Of a DNA stretch of 48,434 nucleotides, positions 41,579 to 48,434 are shown piece after piece. Each line of letters starts with the position of its first letter. Within the stretch, counting starts at the first letter, position 1. A program made the translations under genes and the position numbers. Location: NCBI GenBank assembly GCA_021793315.1, contig JAJYSZ010000014.1:1-48434 (forward strand), written 5' to 3'. The notes under the pieces were generated by a model, which worked only from the letters and a program-made list of their open reading frames with translations, did no database searches and was not told the origin of the DNA. The stretch is from Bacillota bacterium (GTDB taxonomy: Bacteria; Bacillota; Sulfobacillia; JAJZYS01; JAJYTV01).

Positions 41579-41838
41579 AAGCAGGCGATGACGGAGAGAG
41601 TAGCGGCCCGAGGGCTGCGCGACAGGGAAGGGCGCCGCGATTGAGAGCGCCCCGGCGCGGCAGGGACGTGAAGTTCACTCCAGAGTTCCGCCCTGAAGCA
41701 GCAGTAGGGGCGGCGGATGTCCACCGTGAGCGGGACGGCCGGGTGGAGTTGCCCGGTGTGAGCGGGACCTATCGGTCCAATTGCGGGTGGTACCGCGGAG
41801 TCCTCGGACTTCGTCCCCAAGAGGGACGGGTCTTTTTT
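41579..41838 (+). promoter_or_regulatory. T-box riboswitch, phenylalanine (specifier TTC)
   Basis: The T-box motif GCGGGTGGTACCGCGG lies near 41783-41798, followed by a terminator. The specifier is TTC (41674-41676) in GAAG-TTC-ACTCC, a Phe codon that fits the downstream genes. The surrounding bases equal those of the Thr T-box at 35989-36000. Confidence 0.9.
41807..41838 (+). terminator. T-box-controlled terminator of pheST
   Basis: Stem GACTTCGTCCC / GGGACGGGTC with a small bulge and G-T pairs, then six T. Confidence 0.85.
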
Positions 41839-41864
41839 GTTTGCTCAGGCTTGGAGGGAGCGAG

Positions 41865-42908
41865 ATGGCGGCAGGCAGCGTGGAAGAACTGAGGCGGCAG
41901 GCGCTCGAGGCGATCGGCGGCGCGGGGGATCTCGAGGCCCTGCAGGCGGCGCGCACCACCTGGCTCGGACGCAAGGGACCCATCGTGGATGCCCTGCGCT
42001 CGATCAAGGACGCGCCGCCGGAGCAGCGGCGCGATCTCGGCCTGGAGCTGAACCGCCTGCGCGACGAGCTCGAGGCGATCCTGTCGGAGCGCGAGCAGAG
42101 CCTCGAGGGGGAAAGCCTCCGGCGCCGACTCGCGCAGGAGGCGGTCGACGTGACCCTGCCCGGTCGGCCGCGCGCGATCGGTGGTCCCCATCCCCTGCGC
42201 ATGGCCGAGGCCGAGCTCGTGCGCGTGCTGCGGGAGATTGGCTTCTCGATCGCCGAGGGTCCGGAGGTCGAGACTGAGCAACTGAACTTCGAGGCGCTCA
42301 ACATCCCTGCCGACCATCCGGCGCGGGAGATGCAGGACACCTTCTACCTCAAGGATCTGCCGGGCCTCCTCCTGCGCACGCACACATCGCCCGTGCAGGT
42401 GCGCGCCATGCGAGCCCACGCGCCCAATCCGCTGCGCGTCATCTGCCCTGGGCGGGTCTATCGCCGCGACGACGACGTCACCCACTCGCCCGTTTTCCAC
42501 CAGATCGAAGGGCTCGCGGTGGGCGAGGGCATCGGCATGCACCACCTCAAGGCAACGCTCTACGAGTTCGCCCGCCGGCTGTTTGGCCCTGAAGTGCCGC
42601 TGCGGCTCAGGCCGAGCTACTTCCCGTTCACGGAGCCTTCGGCCGAACTCGACGTCGGTTGCCCCTTCTGTCGCGGCAAGGGCTGCCGCGTCTGCAAGGG
42701 CAGCGGCTTCATCGAGGTGCTCGGCAGCGGCATGGTGCACCCGCACGTGCTGCGCGAAGGCGGCTACGACCCCGCCCGCTTCACAGGCTTCGCCTTTGGC
42801 CTCGGGATCGAGCGCACGGCGATGCTGCACTACGGCATCGACGACGTGCGGCTTTTGTACACGAGCGACCTGCGCTTTCTGACGCAGTTCCAGGGATCGG
42901 AGGCGTAA
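41865..42908 (+). CDS. pheS: Phenylalanyl-tRNA synthetase alpha subunit
   Basis: The protein has 347 aa. N-terminal coiled coil, then class II motifs: RTHTSPVQVRAM, GRVYRRDDDVTHSPVFHQIEG, FPFTEPSAELDV, and GFAFGLGIERTAML. The Cys motif C-x2-C-x4-C-x2-C after DVG is a zinc-type insertion seen in several bacterial PheS. ATG start with GGAGGGAG upstream. Forms a heterotetramer with PheT. Confidence 0.98.
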   Translation: MAAGSVEELRRQALEAIGGAGDLEALQAARTTWLGRKGPIVDALRSIKDAPPEQRRDLGLELNRLRDELEAILSEREQSLEGESLRRRLAQEAVDVTLPGRPRAIGGPHPLRMAEAELVRVLREIGFSIAEGPEVETEQLNFEALNIPADHPAREMQDTFYLKDLPGLLLRTHTSPVQVRAMRAHAPNPLRVICPGRVYRRDDDVTHSPVFHQIEGLAVGEGIGMHHLKATLYEFARRLFGPEVPLRLRPSYFPFTEPSAELDVGCPFCRGKGCRVCKGSGFIEVLGSGMVHPHVLREGGYDPARFTGFAFGLGIERTAMLHYGIDDVRLLYTSDLRFLTQFQGSEA

Positions 42909-42911
42909 ACG

Positions 42912-45257
42912 ATGCAGGTGCCTTACAGCTGGATATTGGACATCCTCGGCGACTTGCCGCCGCCCGATGACGTCGCGGAGATCCTGACCAGGCGCGGCCT
43001 CGAAGTGGAGGGCGTCGAGCGCCAGGGCGACGGGCTCCAAGGAGCCGTCGTCGCCAGGGCGACGGGGGTGTCACAGCTCACTCCCCGCCTCTGGCGCGTG
43101 GAGCTCGACACGGGTCGCGGTGCGGCCATCTGCGTCACCGGTGCCCAGAATGTGCACGAGGGGGCAAGGGTGCCCTACGCCCCGCCGGGCACCAGGCTGC
43201 CGGACGGGCGCACGCTCGAACTGGTGGAGTTCCACGGCCAGGTGTCCGAGGGCATGGTGCTCTCCGCGGACGAGATCGGCATCGGAGCGGACCATGACGG
43301 CATTCTTCTCCTGCCGGATGACGCCCCGCTCGGCCAGGACCTCGCCAGCTACCTCGGGCTGCCGGAAGCCGTGTTCGACATCTCGCTCACGGCGAGCTTC
43401 GCGCAGCACTGCCAGAACATGCTCGGCGTCGCGCGCGAGCTGGCGGCCGCGCTCGGCCGCATGCTGCCGGACGGAACGGCGCGCCTGCAGCCTGGTGACA
43501 CCCAGGGGGCCCTGGCCGTGCGCGCGGATCGGGCACTTTGCCCGCTCTATCTCGGCGCCAGGCTCGTGCGCGAGCACGAGCGCCCGACGCCGCTCCACGT
43601 GCAGCGCAGGCTGTGGGCCGCCGGCATGCGGCCGCTGCTGCCGGTCGTCGACTTGACGAACTACGTCATGCTCGAGCTCGGCCAGCCGCTCCACCCGTTC
43701 GCCTTCGAGCGCCTCTCCGGGGGCATCGAGGTGCGCTCCGCCATGCCCGGCGAACAGATCGAGACCCTGGACGGCGTCACGCGCGCCCTCGAGCCAGGCG
43801 ACATCCTGATCTGCGATGGGGAAGGGCCCGTGGCCTTGGCGGGCATCATGGGTTCCCAGCGCGCGGAAGTCACGGCGGCGACGACCGAGGTGTTCCTGGA
43901 GGCGGCCCTCTTCCGCCCAGGTTCCATCGGCGCCGCCATGCGCCGGCTCGCGCTGCGCAGCGAGGCCGCGCAGCGCTTCGCGCACGGGCTGCCTGGCAGC
44001 CTCCCATGGCGGGCCCTCCAGCGCATGGCAGAGCTCTTGCCTGAGATCGGCTGGCGCATGCTACCCGGTCTGGCCATCTGCGGCGAGGAGCCGCCAGCAC
44101 CCGGAGCTATCGCGGTCGGGGCGGACTACGTCCGCCGCCTGCTCGGGATGGACCTCGGGACGCAAGAGCAGATCGCCTCCCTGAGGCGCCTGGGCTTCGA
44201 GGCCGAGGGCGAGCGGGAGCTCCAGGTCAGACCGCCCTACTGGCGCATTGACGTGACGGAGCCCTGGGACGTCGCGGAGGAGGTCCTGAGGTCGGTCGGA
44301 GTCGATCGACTGCCGGAGGAACTGCCGCCGCCTGCGCCCCGCGTCGCGGAACCGCCGCACTACGCCCTGCGGCTCGAGGCCCTGGGCGCCTTCGAGTCGC
44401 TCGGCTATCGCGACGCCCTCAGCTATTCGCTCTGCGAGCCTGGAGAGCTCGAGATTCTCGGTCGCCCAGCCGAGGTGGAGATCGCAAACCCCCTCTCCCT
44501 TGACATGCAGGCCCTGCGCACAACGCTCTGGCAGGGGCTTTTGCAGGCGGTACGCCACAACCTGGGGCGAGGACGCCAGGACATTGCGCTCTGCGAAGCG
44601 GGACGGGTCTTCCACCGTGCTGGCGACGCGGTGTTGGAAGCGGACATGCTAGCTCTGGTGCTCACGGGAACCCGCCTGCCGTTCGGCCGCTACGACGCGG
44701 AGCGCGTCGACTTCTTCTCGCTCAAGGGCGACATCGAGGCGGCGCTCACCTTCCTGCGCATCGGCGACCTCAGCTTCGCGCCGAGCCAGGACAAAGCGCT
44801 CCATCCGGGCCGCCAGGCCGATGTTTACAGCAGTGGCCGCTTCCTCGGCCGGCTCGGTGAGATTCACCCGGCCGTGGCCAAGCAGCTCGACATCGACCTG
44901 CCTGTCATGCTGGCGGAGTTCCGCCTCGACGACCTCGCCGCTGCCCAGGGCGTTGCCCAGGCGAAATCGTTGCCGCGGTACCCTGCCTTGATTCGGGATC
45001 TTGCAGTTGTTGTCGATCAAGCAGTAACCTATGGGCGGTTGCGGCAGGTGTTGCGCGCGGCGCTCGGCGAGCTGCTGGTTGCCGAAACGCTGTTCGATGT
45101 GTTCACGGGACCGCCGGTGCCGGACGGGAAGAAGAGTCTGGCCCTGCGGCTGACTCTGCAGAGCCCGGAGCGTACGCTGACCGAAGCGGATGCGGAGGCG
45201 GCGATTGCGCGGGCGCTCAAAGCAGTCGGGGAACAGTGCGGCGCGCAGCTGCGCTAG
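42912..45257 (+). CDS. pheT: Phenylalanyl-tRNA synthetase beta subunit
   Basis: The protein has 781 aa, near the usual length. The N-terminal part holds an EMAP-like tRNA-binding region, then B3/B4 editing (TNYVMLELGQPLHPF), B5, the catalytic-like core, and the C-terminal FDX anticodon-binding domain (YPALIRDLAVVVDQAVTYG). ATG start three bases after pheS. Confidence 0.98.
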   Translation: MQVPYSWILDILGDLPPPDDVAEILTRRGLEVEGVERQGDGLQGAVVARATGVSQLTPRLWRVELDTGRGAAICVTGAQNVHEGARVPYAPPGTRLPDGRTLELVEFHGQVSEGMVLSADEIGIGADHDGILLLPDDAPLGQDLASYLGLPEAVFDISLTASFAQHCQNMLGVARELAAALGRMLPDGTARLQPGDTQGALAVRADRALCPLYLGARLVREHERPTPLHVQRRLWAAGMRPLLPVVDLTNYVMLELGQPLHPFAFERLSGGIEVRSAMPGEQIETLDGVTRALEPGDILICDGEGPVALAGIMGSQRAEVTAATTEVFLEAALFRPGSIGAAMRRLALRSEAAQRFAHGLPGSLPWRALQRMAELLPEIGWRMLPGLAICGEEPPAPGAIAVGADYVRRLLGMDLGTQEQIASLRRLGFEAEGERELQVRPPYWRIDVTEPWDVAEEVLRSVGVDRLPEELPPPAPRVAEPPHYALRLEALGAFESLGYRDALSYSLCEPGELEILGRPAEVEIANPLSLDMQALRTTLWQGLLQAVRHNLGRGRQDIALCEAGRVFHRAGDAVLEADMLALVLTGTRLPFGRYDAERVDFFSLKGDIEAALTFLRIGDLSFAPSQDKALHPGRQADVYSSGRFLGRLGEIHPAVAKQLDIDLPVMLAEFRLDDLAAAQGVAQAKSLPRYPALIRDLAVVVDQAVTYGRLRQVLRAALGELLVAETLFDVFTGPPVPDGKKSLALRLTLQSPERTLTEADAEAAIARALKAVGEQCGAQLR

Positions 45258-45307
45258 GTCGAAAGGTAAAATGGCCGGCGGATATGCCGCGACCGGGAGG
45301 AGATACC

Positions 45308-46609
45308 GTGGCGGACTTGACGAACCCCTTCCTTATCGTGCAGGGGCAGCTTCATCGCGCAGTGAAGAATCTTGGCCTGTCGGAAGATGTCTATGAGGTG
45401 TTCAAGGAGCCGTTCCGCATCACGCGCGTCGCGGTGCCAGTGCACATGGACGACGGCACCATCCAGACATTCATCGGTTTCAGGGCGCAGCACACCGACG
45501 TGACGGGCCCGACCAAGGGCGGCATCCGGTTCCACCAGGATGTCAGCGAGGACGAGGTCAAAGGCCTCTCGATGTGGATGACCTTCAAGACGGCCGTCAT
45601 GGGTCTGCCGTACGGCGGCGCCAAGGGCGGCGTCATTTGTGATCCGGGCAAGCTCTCCGAGCGCGAGCTCGAGGAGCTCTCGCGTGGCTACATCCGCCAC
45701 CTCGCTCCGGTGATGGGCCCGGAGATCGACATCCCTGCGCCGGACGTCAACACGAACCCCAAGATCATGGGCTGGATGCTCGACGAGTTCGACAAGGTGC
45801 GCGGCCACCACACGCCGGGCTTCATTACGGGCAAGCCGCTGGTTCTCGGCGGGTCGGCCGGACGTGACGCGGCCACGGGCCGCGGCGTGCTCTTCGTAGT
45901 GCTGCGCGCCATGGAGCGTCTCGGCATCGACCCGAAGCACGCCACCGCGGCCATCCAGGGCTTCGGCAACGTCGGCTCGCACACTGCCCGCCTGTTGCAC
46001 AACGCCGGGGTGACCATCGTGGCGGTGTCCGACATCCGCGGCAGTGCCCACAACCCGAGCGGGCTGGACATCCCCGCTCTGATCGCGTACGTCGACGAGC
46101 ACCACACCACCAAGGGCTTCCCGGGCAGCTCCGAGATCTCGAACGACGAGCTCTTTGCGCTCGACGTGGACGTCATCGTACCGGCCGCGCTTGAGAACCA
46201 GATCGACGGCGAGCGCGCCGAAAAGGTTCGTGCCCGCATCATCGCCGAAGCCGCGAACGGCCCGACGACGCCGGAGGGCGATGACCTCCTGCGCGAGCGT
46301 GGCATCTTCGTGATCCCTGACATCCTCTGCAACGCCGGTGGCGTGACGGTTTCCTACTTCGAGTGGGTCCAGAACACCATGGGCTACTACTGGCCGGAGG
46401 AAGAGGTCAACGAGAAGCTCCTGCGCATGATGAACGACGCGTTCGACACCATTTACGCGATGCGTGAACAGCACAAGGTGACGATGCGCGAGGCCGCCTA
46501 CCTGGTTGCGGTGCACCGCGTGGCGGAGGCGGCCAACGCCCGCGGCTGGTTGCGCGTCAACTTCCACCACGAGGTGCCGCAGGCGCTGCTGCGCGGCGCC
46601 GGCGACTGA
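45308..46609 (+). CDS. gdhA: Glutamate dehydrogenase (NAD(P)-dependent)
   Basis: The protein has 433 aa. Glu/Leu/Phe/Val dehydrogenase family: GPTKGGIRFHQDV, LPYGGAKGGVICDP with the catalytic Lys, APDVNTN, and the nucleotide-binding IQGFGNVGSHTARLL. It interconverts glutamate and 2-oxoglutarate plus ammonia. GTG start at 45308 with GGGAGGAGAT upstream. Cofactor preference is not assigned. A strong terminator follows. Confidence 0.96.
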   Translation: MADLTNPFLIVQGQLHRAVKNLGLSEDVYEVFKEPFRITRVAVPVHMDDGTIQTFIGFRAQHTDVTGPTKGGIRFHQDVSEDEVKGLSMWMTFKTAVMGLPYGGAKGGVICDPGKLSERELEELSRGYIRHLAPVMGPEIDIPAPDVNTNPKIMGWMLDEFDKVRGHHTPGFITGKPLVLGGSAGRDAATGRGVLFVVLRAMERLGIDPKHATAAIQGFGNVGSHTARLLHNAGVTIVAVSDIRGSAHNPSGLDIPALIAYVDEHHTTKGFPGSSEISNDELFALDVDVIVPAALENQIDGERAEKVRARIIAEAANGPTTPEGDDLLRERGIFVIPDILCNAGGVTVSYFEWVQNTMGYYWPEEEVNEKLLRMMNDAFDTIYAMREQHKVTMREAAYLVAVHRVAEAANARGWLRVNFHHEVPQALLRGAGD

Positions 46610-46635
46610 TCCAGCTGCACTGAGTATGCTGAGCG

Positions 46636-46666
46636 CGCCCCCCGGGAGTCTTCCCGGGGGGCGTTT
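46636..46666 (+). terminator. Terminator of glutamate dehydrogenase gene
   Basis: CGCCCCCCGGGA / TCCCGGGGGGCG, 12 bp perfect, four-base loop, then TTT. Confidence 0.85.
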
Positions 46667-46731
46667 CGCTCGACCGGACAGCCTTGCGTCCGGCGCGGTA
46701 CCATGGCGGCGACTCTCACAGGGGGATCACG

Positions 46732-47310
46732 ATGCTGAGATTGGTTCTTGCAACCTTGTGGCGCGTGCTCGCGAGACGGCGAGGGCAGGCGCCGACGCTG
46801 GTGCCCGAGGATCCCGCAGACTACATGTTCGGAGACGTTGCCGCGCCCGCGCAGGGCCTTGCGGCCGACGCGATTCCGGTTGCGAAGACGCCCCCGGGTG
46901 GCTACCGCACGTTTCCGCCGAGAGTCCTCGACGGGTGCAGCGAACCTCTGCCGCCCTCCGCTCCCGATCTGCGTGGCGTCTGGCGCGTGTACAAGGGATT
47001 GCTGCGGGGCCACTTGGAGCGCATCGAACAGTGTGGAGACCGCGTGGTGATCACGGCGGCCGGCGTCATCCACGACATGCGCGCCGACGGCAGCCTGCAG
47101 CACGGCGTCCATGATGTGAGCGAGCCAACCGGCAGGCCGATCGCCGTGGTGGCCGAGTTCAAGGGCGGCAGGATGAACCTGCGCCCCAACGGCGGCCCAG
47201 TGGTGGTGGTCAGCCGCTGGCGCGACGGCTCCGAGATGGTCTGGCGCTACGGCATCTTCGTAAACCGGCTGCGGCGCGTCAGCGACCCTGGCGATGCCAG
47301 GACAATGTAG
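46732..47310 (+). CDS. Hypothetical protein, 192 aa
   Basis: ATG start with GGGGGATC upstream. N-terminal hydrophobic stretch (LRLVLATLWRVLARRR) is short for a signal; the C-terminal half is beta-rich (RVVITAAGVIHDMRADGS, VVVVSRWRDGSEMVWRYG), which suggests a compact domain. No family recognised. Codon use agrees with neighbours, so it is likely real. Confidence 0.65.
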   Translation: MLRLVLATLWRVLARRRGQAPTLVPEDPADYMFGDVAAPAQGLAADAIPVAKTPPGGYRTFPPRVLDGCSEPLPPSAPDLRGVWRVYKGLLRGHLERIEQCGDRVVITAAGVIHDMRADGSLQHGVHDVSEPTGRPIAVVAEFKGGRMNLRPNGGPVVVVSRWRDGSEMVWRYGIFVNRLRRVSDPGDARTM

Positions 47311-47446
47311 ACGACGTACTTTGACATGGCGAGCGATTCCGGGCGGTGGCTGCCGACCAAGTCACGGCGAACGGCAGGGATTGCCTTCATACATCCGGGC
47401 GTCCGATGCGCCGCGCGGGGAACTCTGTTCCCGGGGGGCGTGGTAC

Positions 47447-48013
47447 ATGGAGATGCCGTGGAGCGATCTGCTCTCGGAGCTCTGGCGCACAGGGCTCCTG
47501 TACGTTTTGGCGTTCGTGGTCTTCCGCCTGATGGGCAAGCGCTCGGTGAGCCATATGGCCCCGTTCGACATCGCCGTCGTGATCATCATCGGCGAGGCAG
47601 TGGCCATTGGCATTGAGGAGACCTCGAAGTCGATTTTTATCCCGGTCGTTTCGATTGTCACACTTGGGCTGCTGCAATTCGTGCTGACCTGGGTCAACAT
47701 CAAGTGGCGCGGCTTGGAGCAGGTTTCGCAGGGAGTGGCTACGGTCCTCGTCGAAAAAGGCAAGGTCAAGCACAAAAACCTGCAGCGGGAGCACCTCTCG
47801 CAGTCGGACTTGATGATCAGCCTGCGCGAGCAGGGCATCGATCGCATCGAGGACGTCGACACGGCGCGTCTCGAGCCGACGGGCAAGGTTTCGGTGCTGC
47901 CAAAGAGTACCGCTGTGCCTGTGACCGTGGGCGAGATCGGCCTGCCGGGCGGCGAGACGCTCGTGCACTACCTTGATCGCAAGTTTGAGGAGATGCGGCG
48001 CGGCGGCGGATGA
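47447..48013 (+). CDS. DUF421/YetF-family membrane protein
   Basis: The protein has 188 aa. Three N-terminal membrane segments, RLMGKRSVSHMAPFDIAVVIIIGEAVAIG and then a cytoplasmic domain with REHLSQSDLMISLREQGIDRIEDV, the DUF421 layout. Related to spore membrane proteins YetF/YdfS; function unknown. ATG 47447 chosen, with GGGGGGCG upstream. Confidence 0.88.
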   Translation: MEMPWSDLLSELWRTGLLYVLAFVVFRLMGKRSVSHMAPFDIAVVIIIGEAVAIGIEETSKSIFIPVVSIVTLGLLQFVLTWVNIKWRGLEQVSQGVATVLVEKGKVKHKNLQREHLSQSDLMISLREQGIDRIEDVDTARLEPTGKVSVLPKSTAVPVTVGEIGLPGGETLVHYLDRKFEEMRRGGG

Positions 48014-48035
48014 TTCCCCGGAGGTGTTCTGGCTT

Positions 48036-48434
48036 TTGGACGAACGCAGCCTGCGCCTGCTCGAATTCCGGGCCGTGCAGGAGAGACTCGCGTCGCGATG
48101 CGATACGACGCTCGGCCAAGCAGCAGCGCTGGCTCTCTGGCCCGAGAGCGACCAGGGTCAGGTGCGCTGGCGCCTGCTGCGCACCTCGGAGGCCCGCCGC
48201 CTGATCGACCGGGTCGGCGGCCTACCCCTGGGCGGGGTGCGGGATATCGGACCGCACCTGCGGCACGCATCCCTTGGCGGGACCCTTACGGTAGAAGATC
48301 TCGGCCACCTCGAGCAGAGTCTGTCGGCCATGCGGCGCAGCCGCCAGCAGCTGCTGGCTGGTCGCGAGCATTGGCCGATGCTCTGGGAGGATGGCCAGCT
48401 GCTGACGGAACTTCCAGAGCTCGAGCAGGCTCTG
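48036..48434 (+). CDS. mutS2: MutS2 endonuclease, N-terminal part (cut by window edge)
   Basis: TTG start at 48036 with GGAGGTG nine bases upstream. The frame is open to the window end (133 codons). LLEFRAVQERLASRCDTTLGQAAALALWP and TSEARRLIDRVGGLPLGGVRDI match the start of MutS2. The ATPase and Smr domains lie outside. MutS2 acts on recombination intermediates or stalled ribosomes in different bacteria. Confidence 0.8.
   Translation, partial: MDERSLRLLEFRAVQERLASRCDTTLGQAAALALWPESDQGQVRWRLLRTSEARRLIDRVGGLPLGGVRDIGPHLRHASLGGTLTVEDLGHLEQSLSAMRRSRQQLLAGREHWPMLWEDGQLLTELPELEQAL

Overview
This is a chromosomal segment of a GC-rich, probably spore-forming Bacillota (Firmicutes), perhaps a Symbiobacterium- or Thermaerobacter-like lineage. 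The evidence is: T-box riboswitches ahead of thrS and pheST, the block thrS / infC-rpmI-rplT / SpoU methylase / pheST / ... / mutS2, a YtxC-like sporulation gene, a GerD-like lipoprotein, strong GGAGG-type ribosome binding sites and frequent TTG/GTG starts. The exact taxon cannot be read from the sequence.

Layout. (1) 1-391: the 5' part of a group IIC intron on the minus strand, placed directly after an intrinsic terminator, followed by a beta-propeller (Vgb-like) gene. (2) 2260-13268: an anaerobic-respiration and molybdenum-cofactor region. It holds a NarK-type transporter, a five-gene minus-strand operon for a Tat-exported molybdopterin oxidoreductase (catalytic subunit, four-cluster ferredoxin, NrfD anchor, TorD chaperone, poly-ferredoxin), tatA, a LuxR-type regulator behind a CRP/FNR-like site, moaA and a moaD-moaE fusion. 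(3) 13337-20458: a 3D-domain envelope protein, then glycosyltransferase, MFS transporter, polysaccharide deacetylase, selA and selD. selD contains an in-frame TGA where SelD carries its catalytic Cys/Sec, so it is probably a selenoprotein. (4) 20466-31299: a 35-residue membrane peptide, a decayed FixX-like ferredoxin, an anchored protein of unknown function, a NYN nuclease, six tRNAs (Val, Asp, Phe, Gly, Cys, Val), an S9 peptidase, an AadA-like nucleotidyltransferase, an Rsm22-type methyltransferase, and a GNAT, a methyltransferase, a hydrolase and a P1 peptidase. (5) 31301-35724: a ferritin-like/VIT iron transporter fusion, YtxC, a GerD-like lipoprotein with 42-residue repeats, and a frameshifted SPL-like radical SAM gene. 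(6) 35868-48434: translation genes with their leaders, an SPFH pair, glutamate dehydrogenase, a DUF421 protein and the start of mutS2.

How they work together. The molybdenum cofactor genes, TatA, the TorD chaperone and the oxidoreductase form a plausible functional set: cofactor synthesis, folding, export and quinol-linked electron transfer. The respiratory substrate cannot be assigned. SelA and SelD supply selenocysteine synthesis steps; selB and selC are not visible here. The translation block is controlled by two T-boxes whose specifier triplets (ACC for Thr, TTC for Phe) sit in the same local context, and by an infC leader with a terminator and an AUC start codon.
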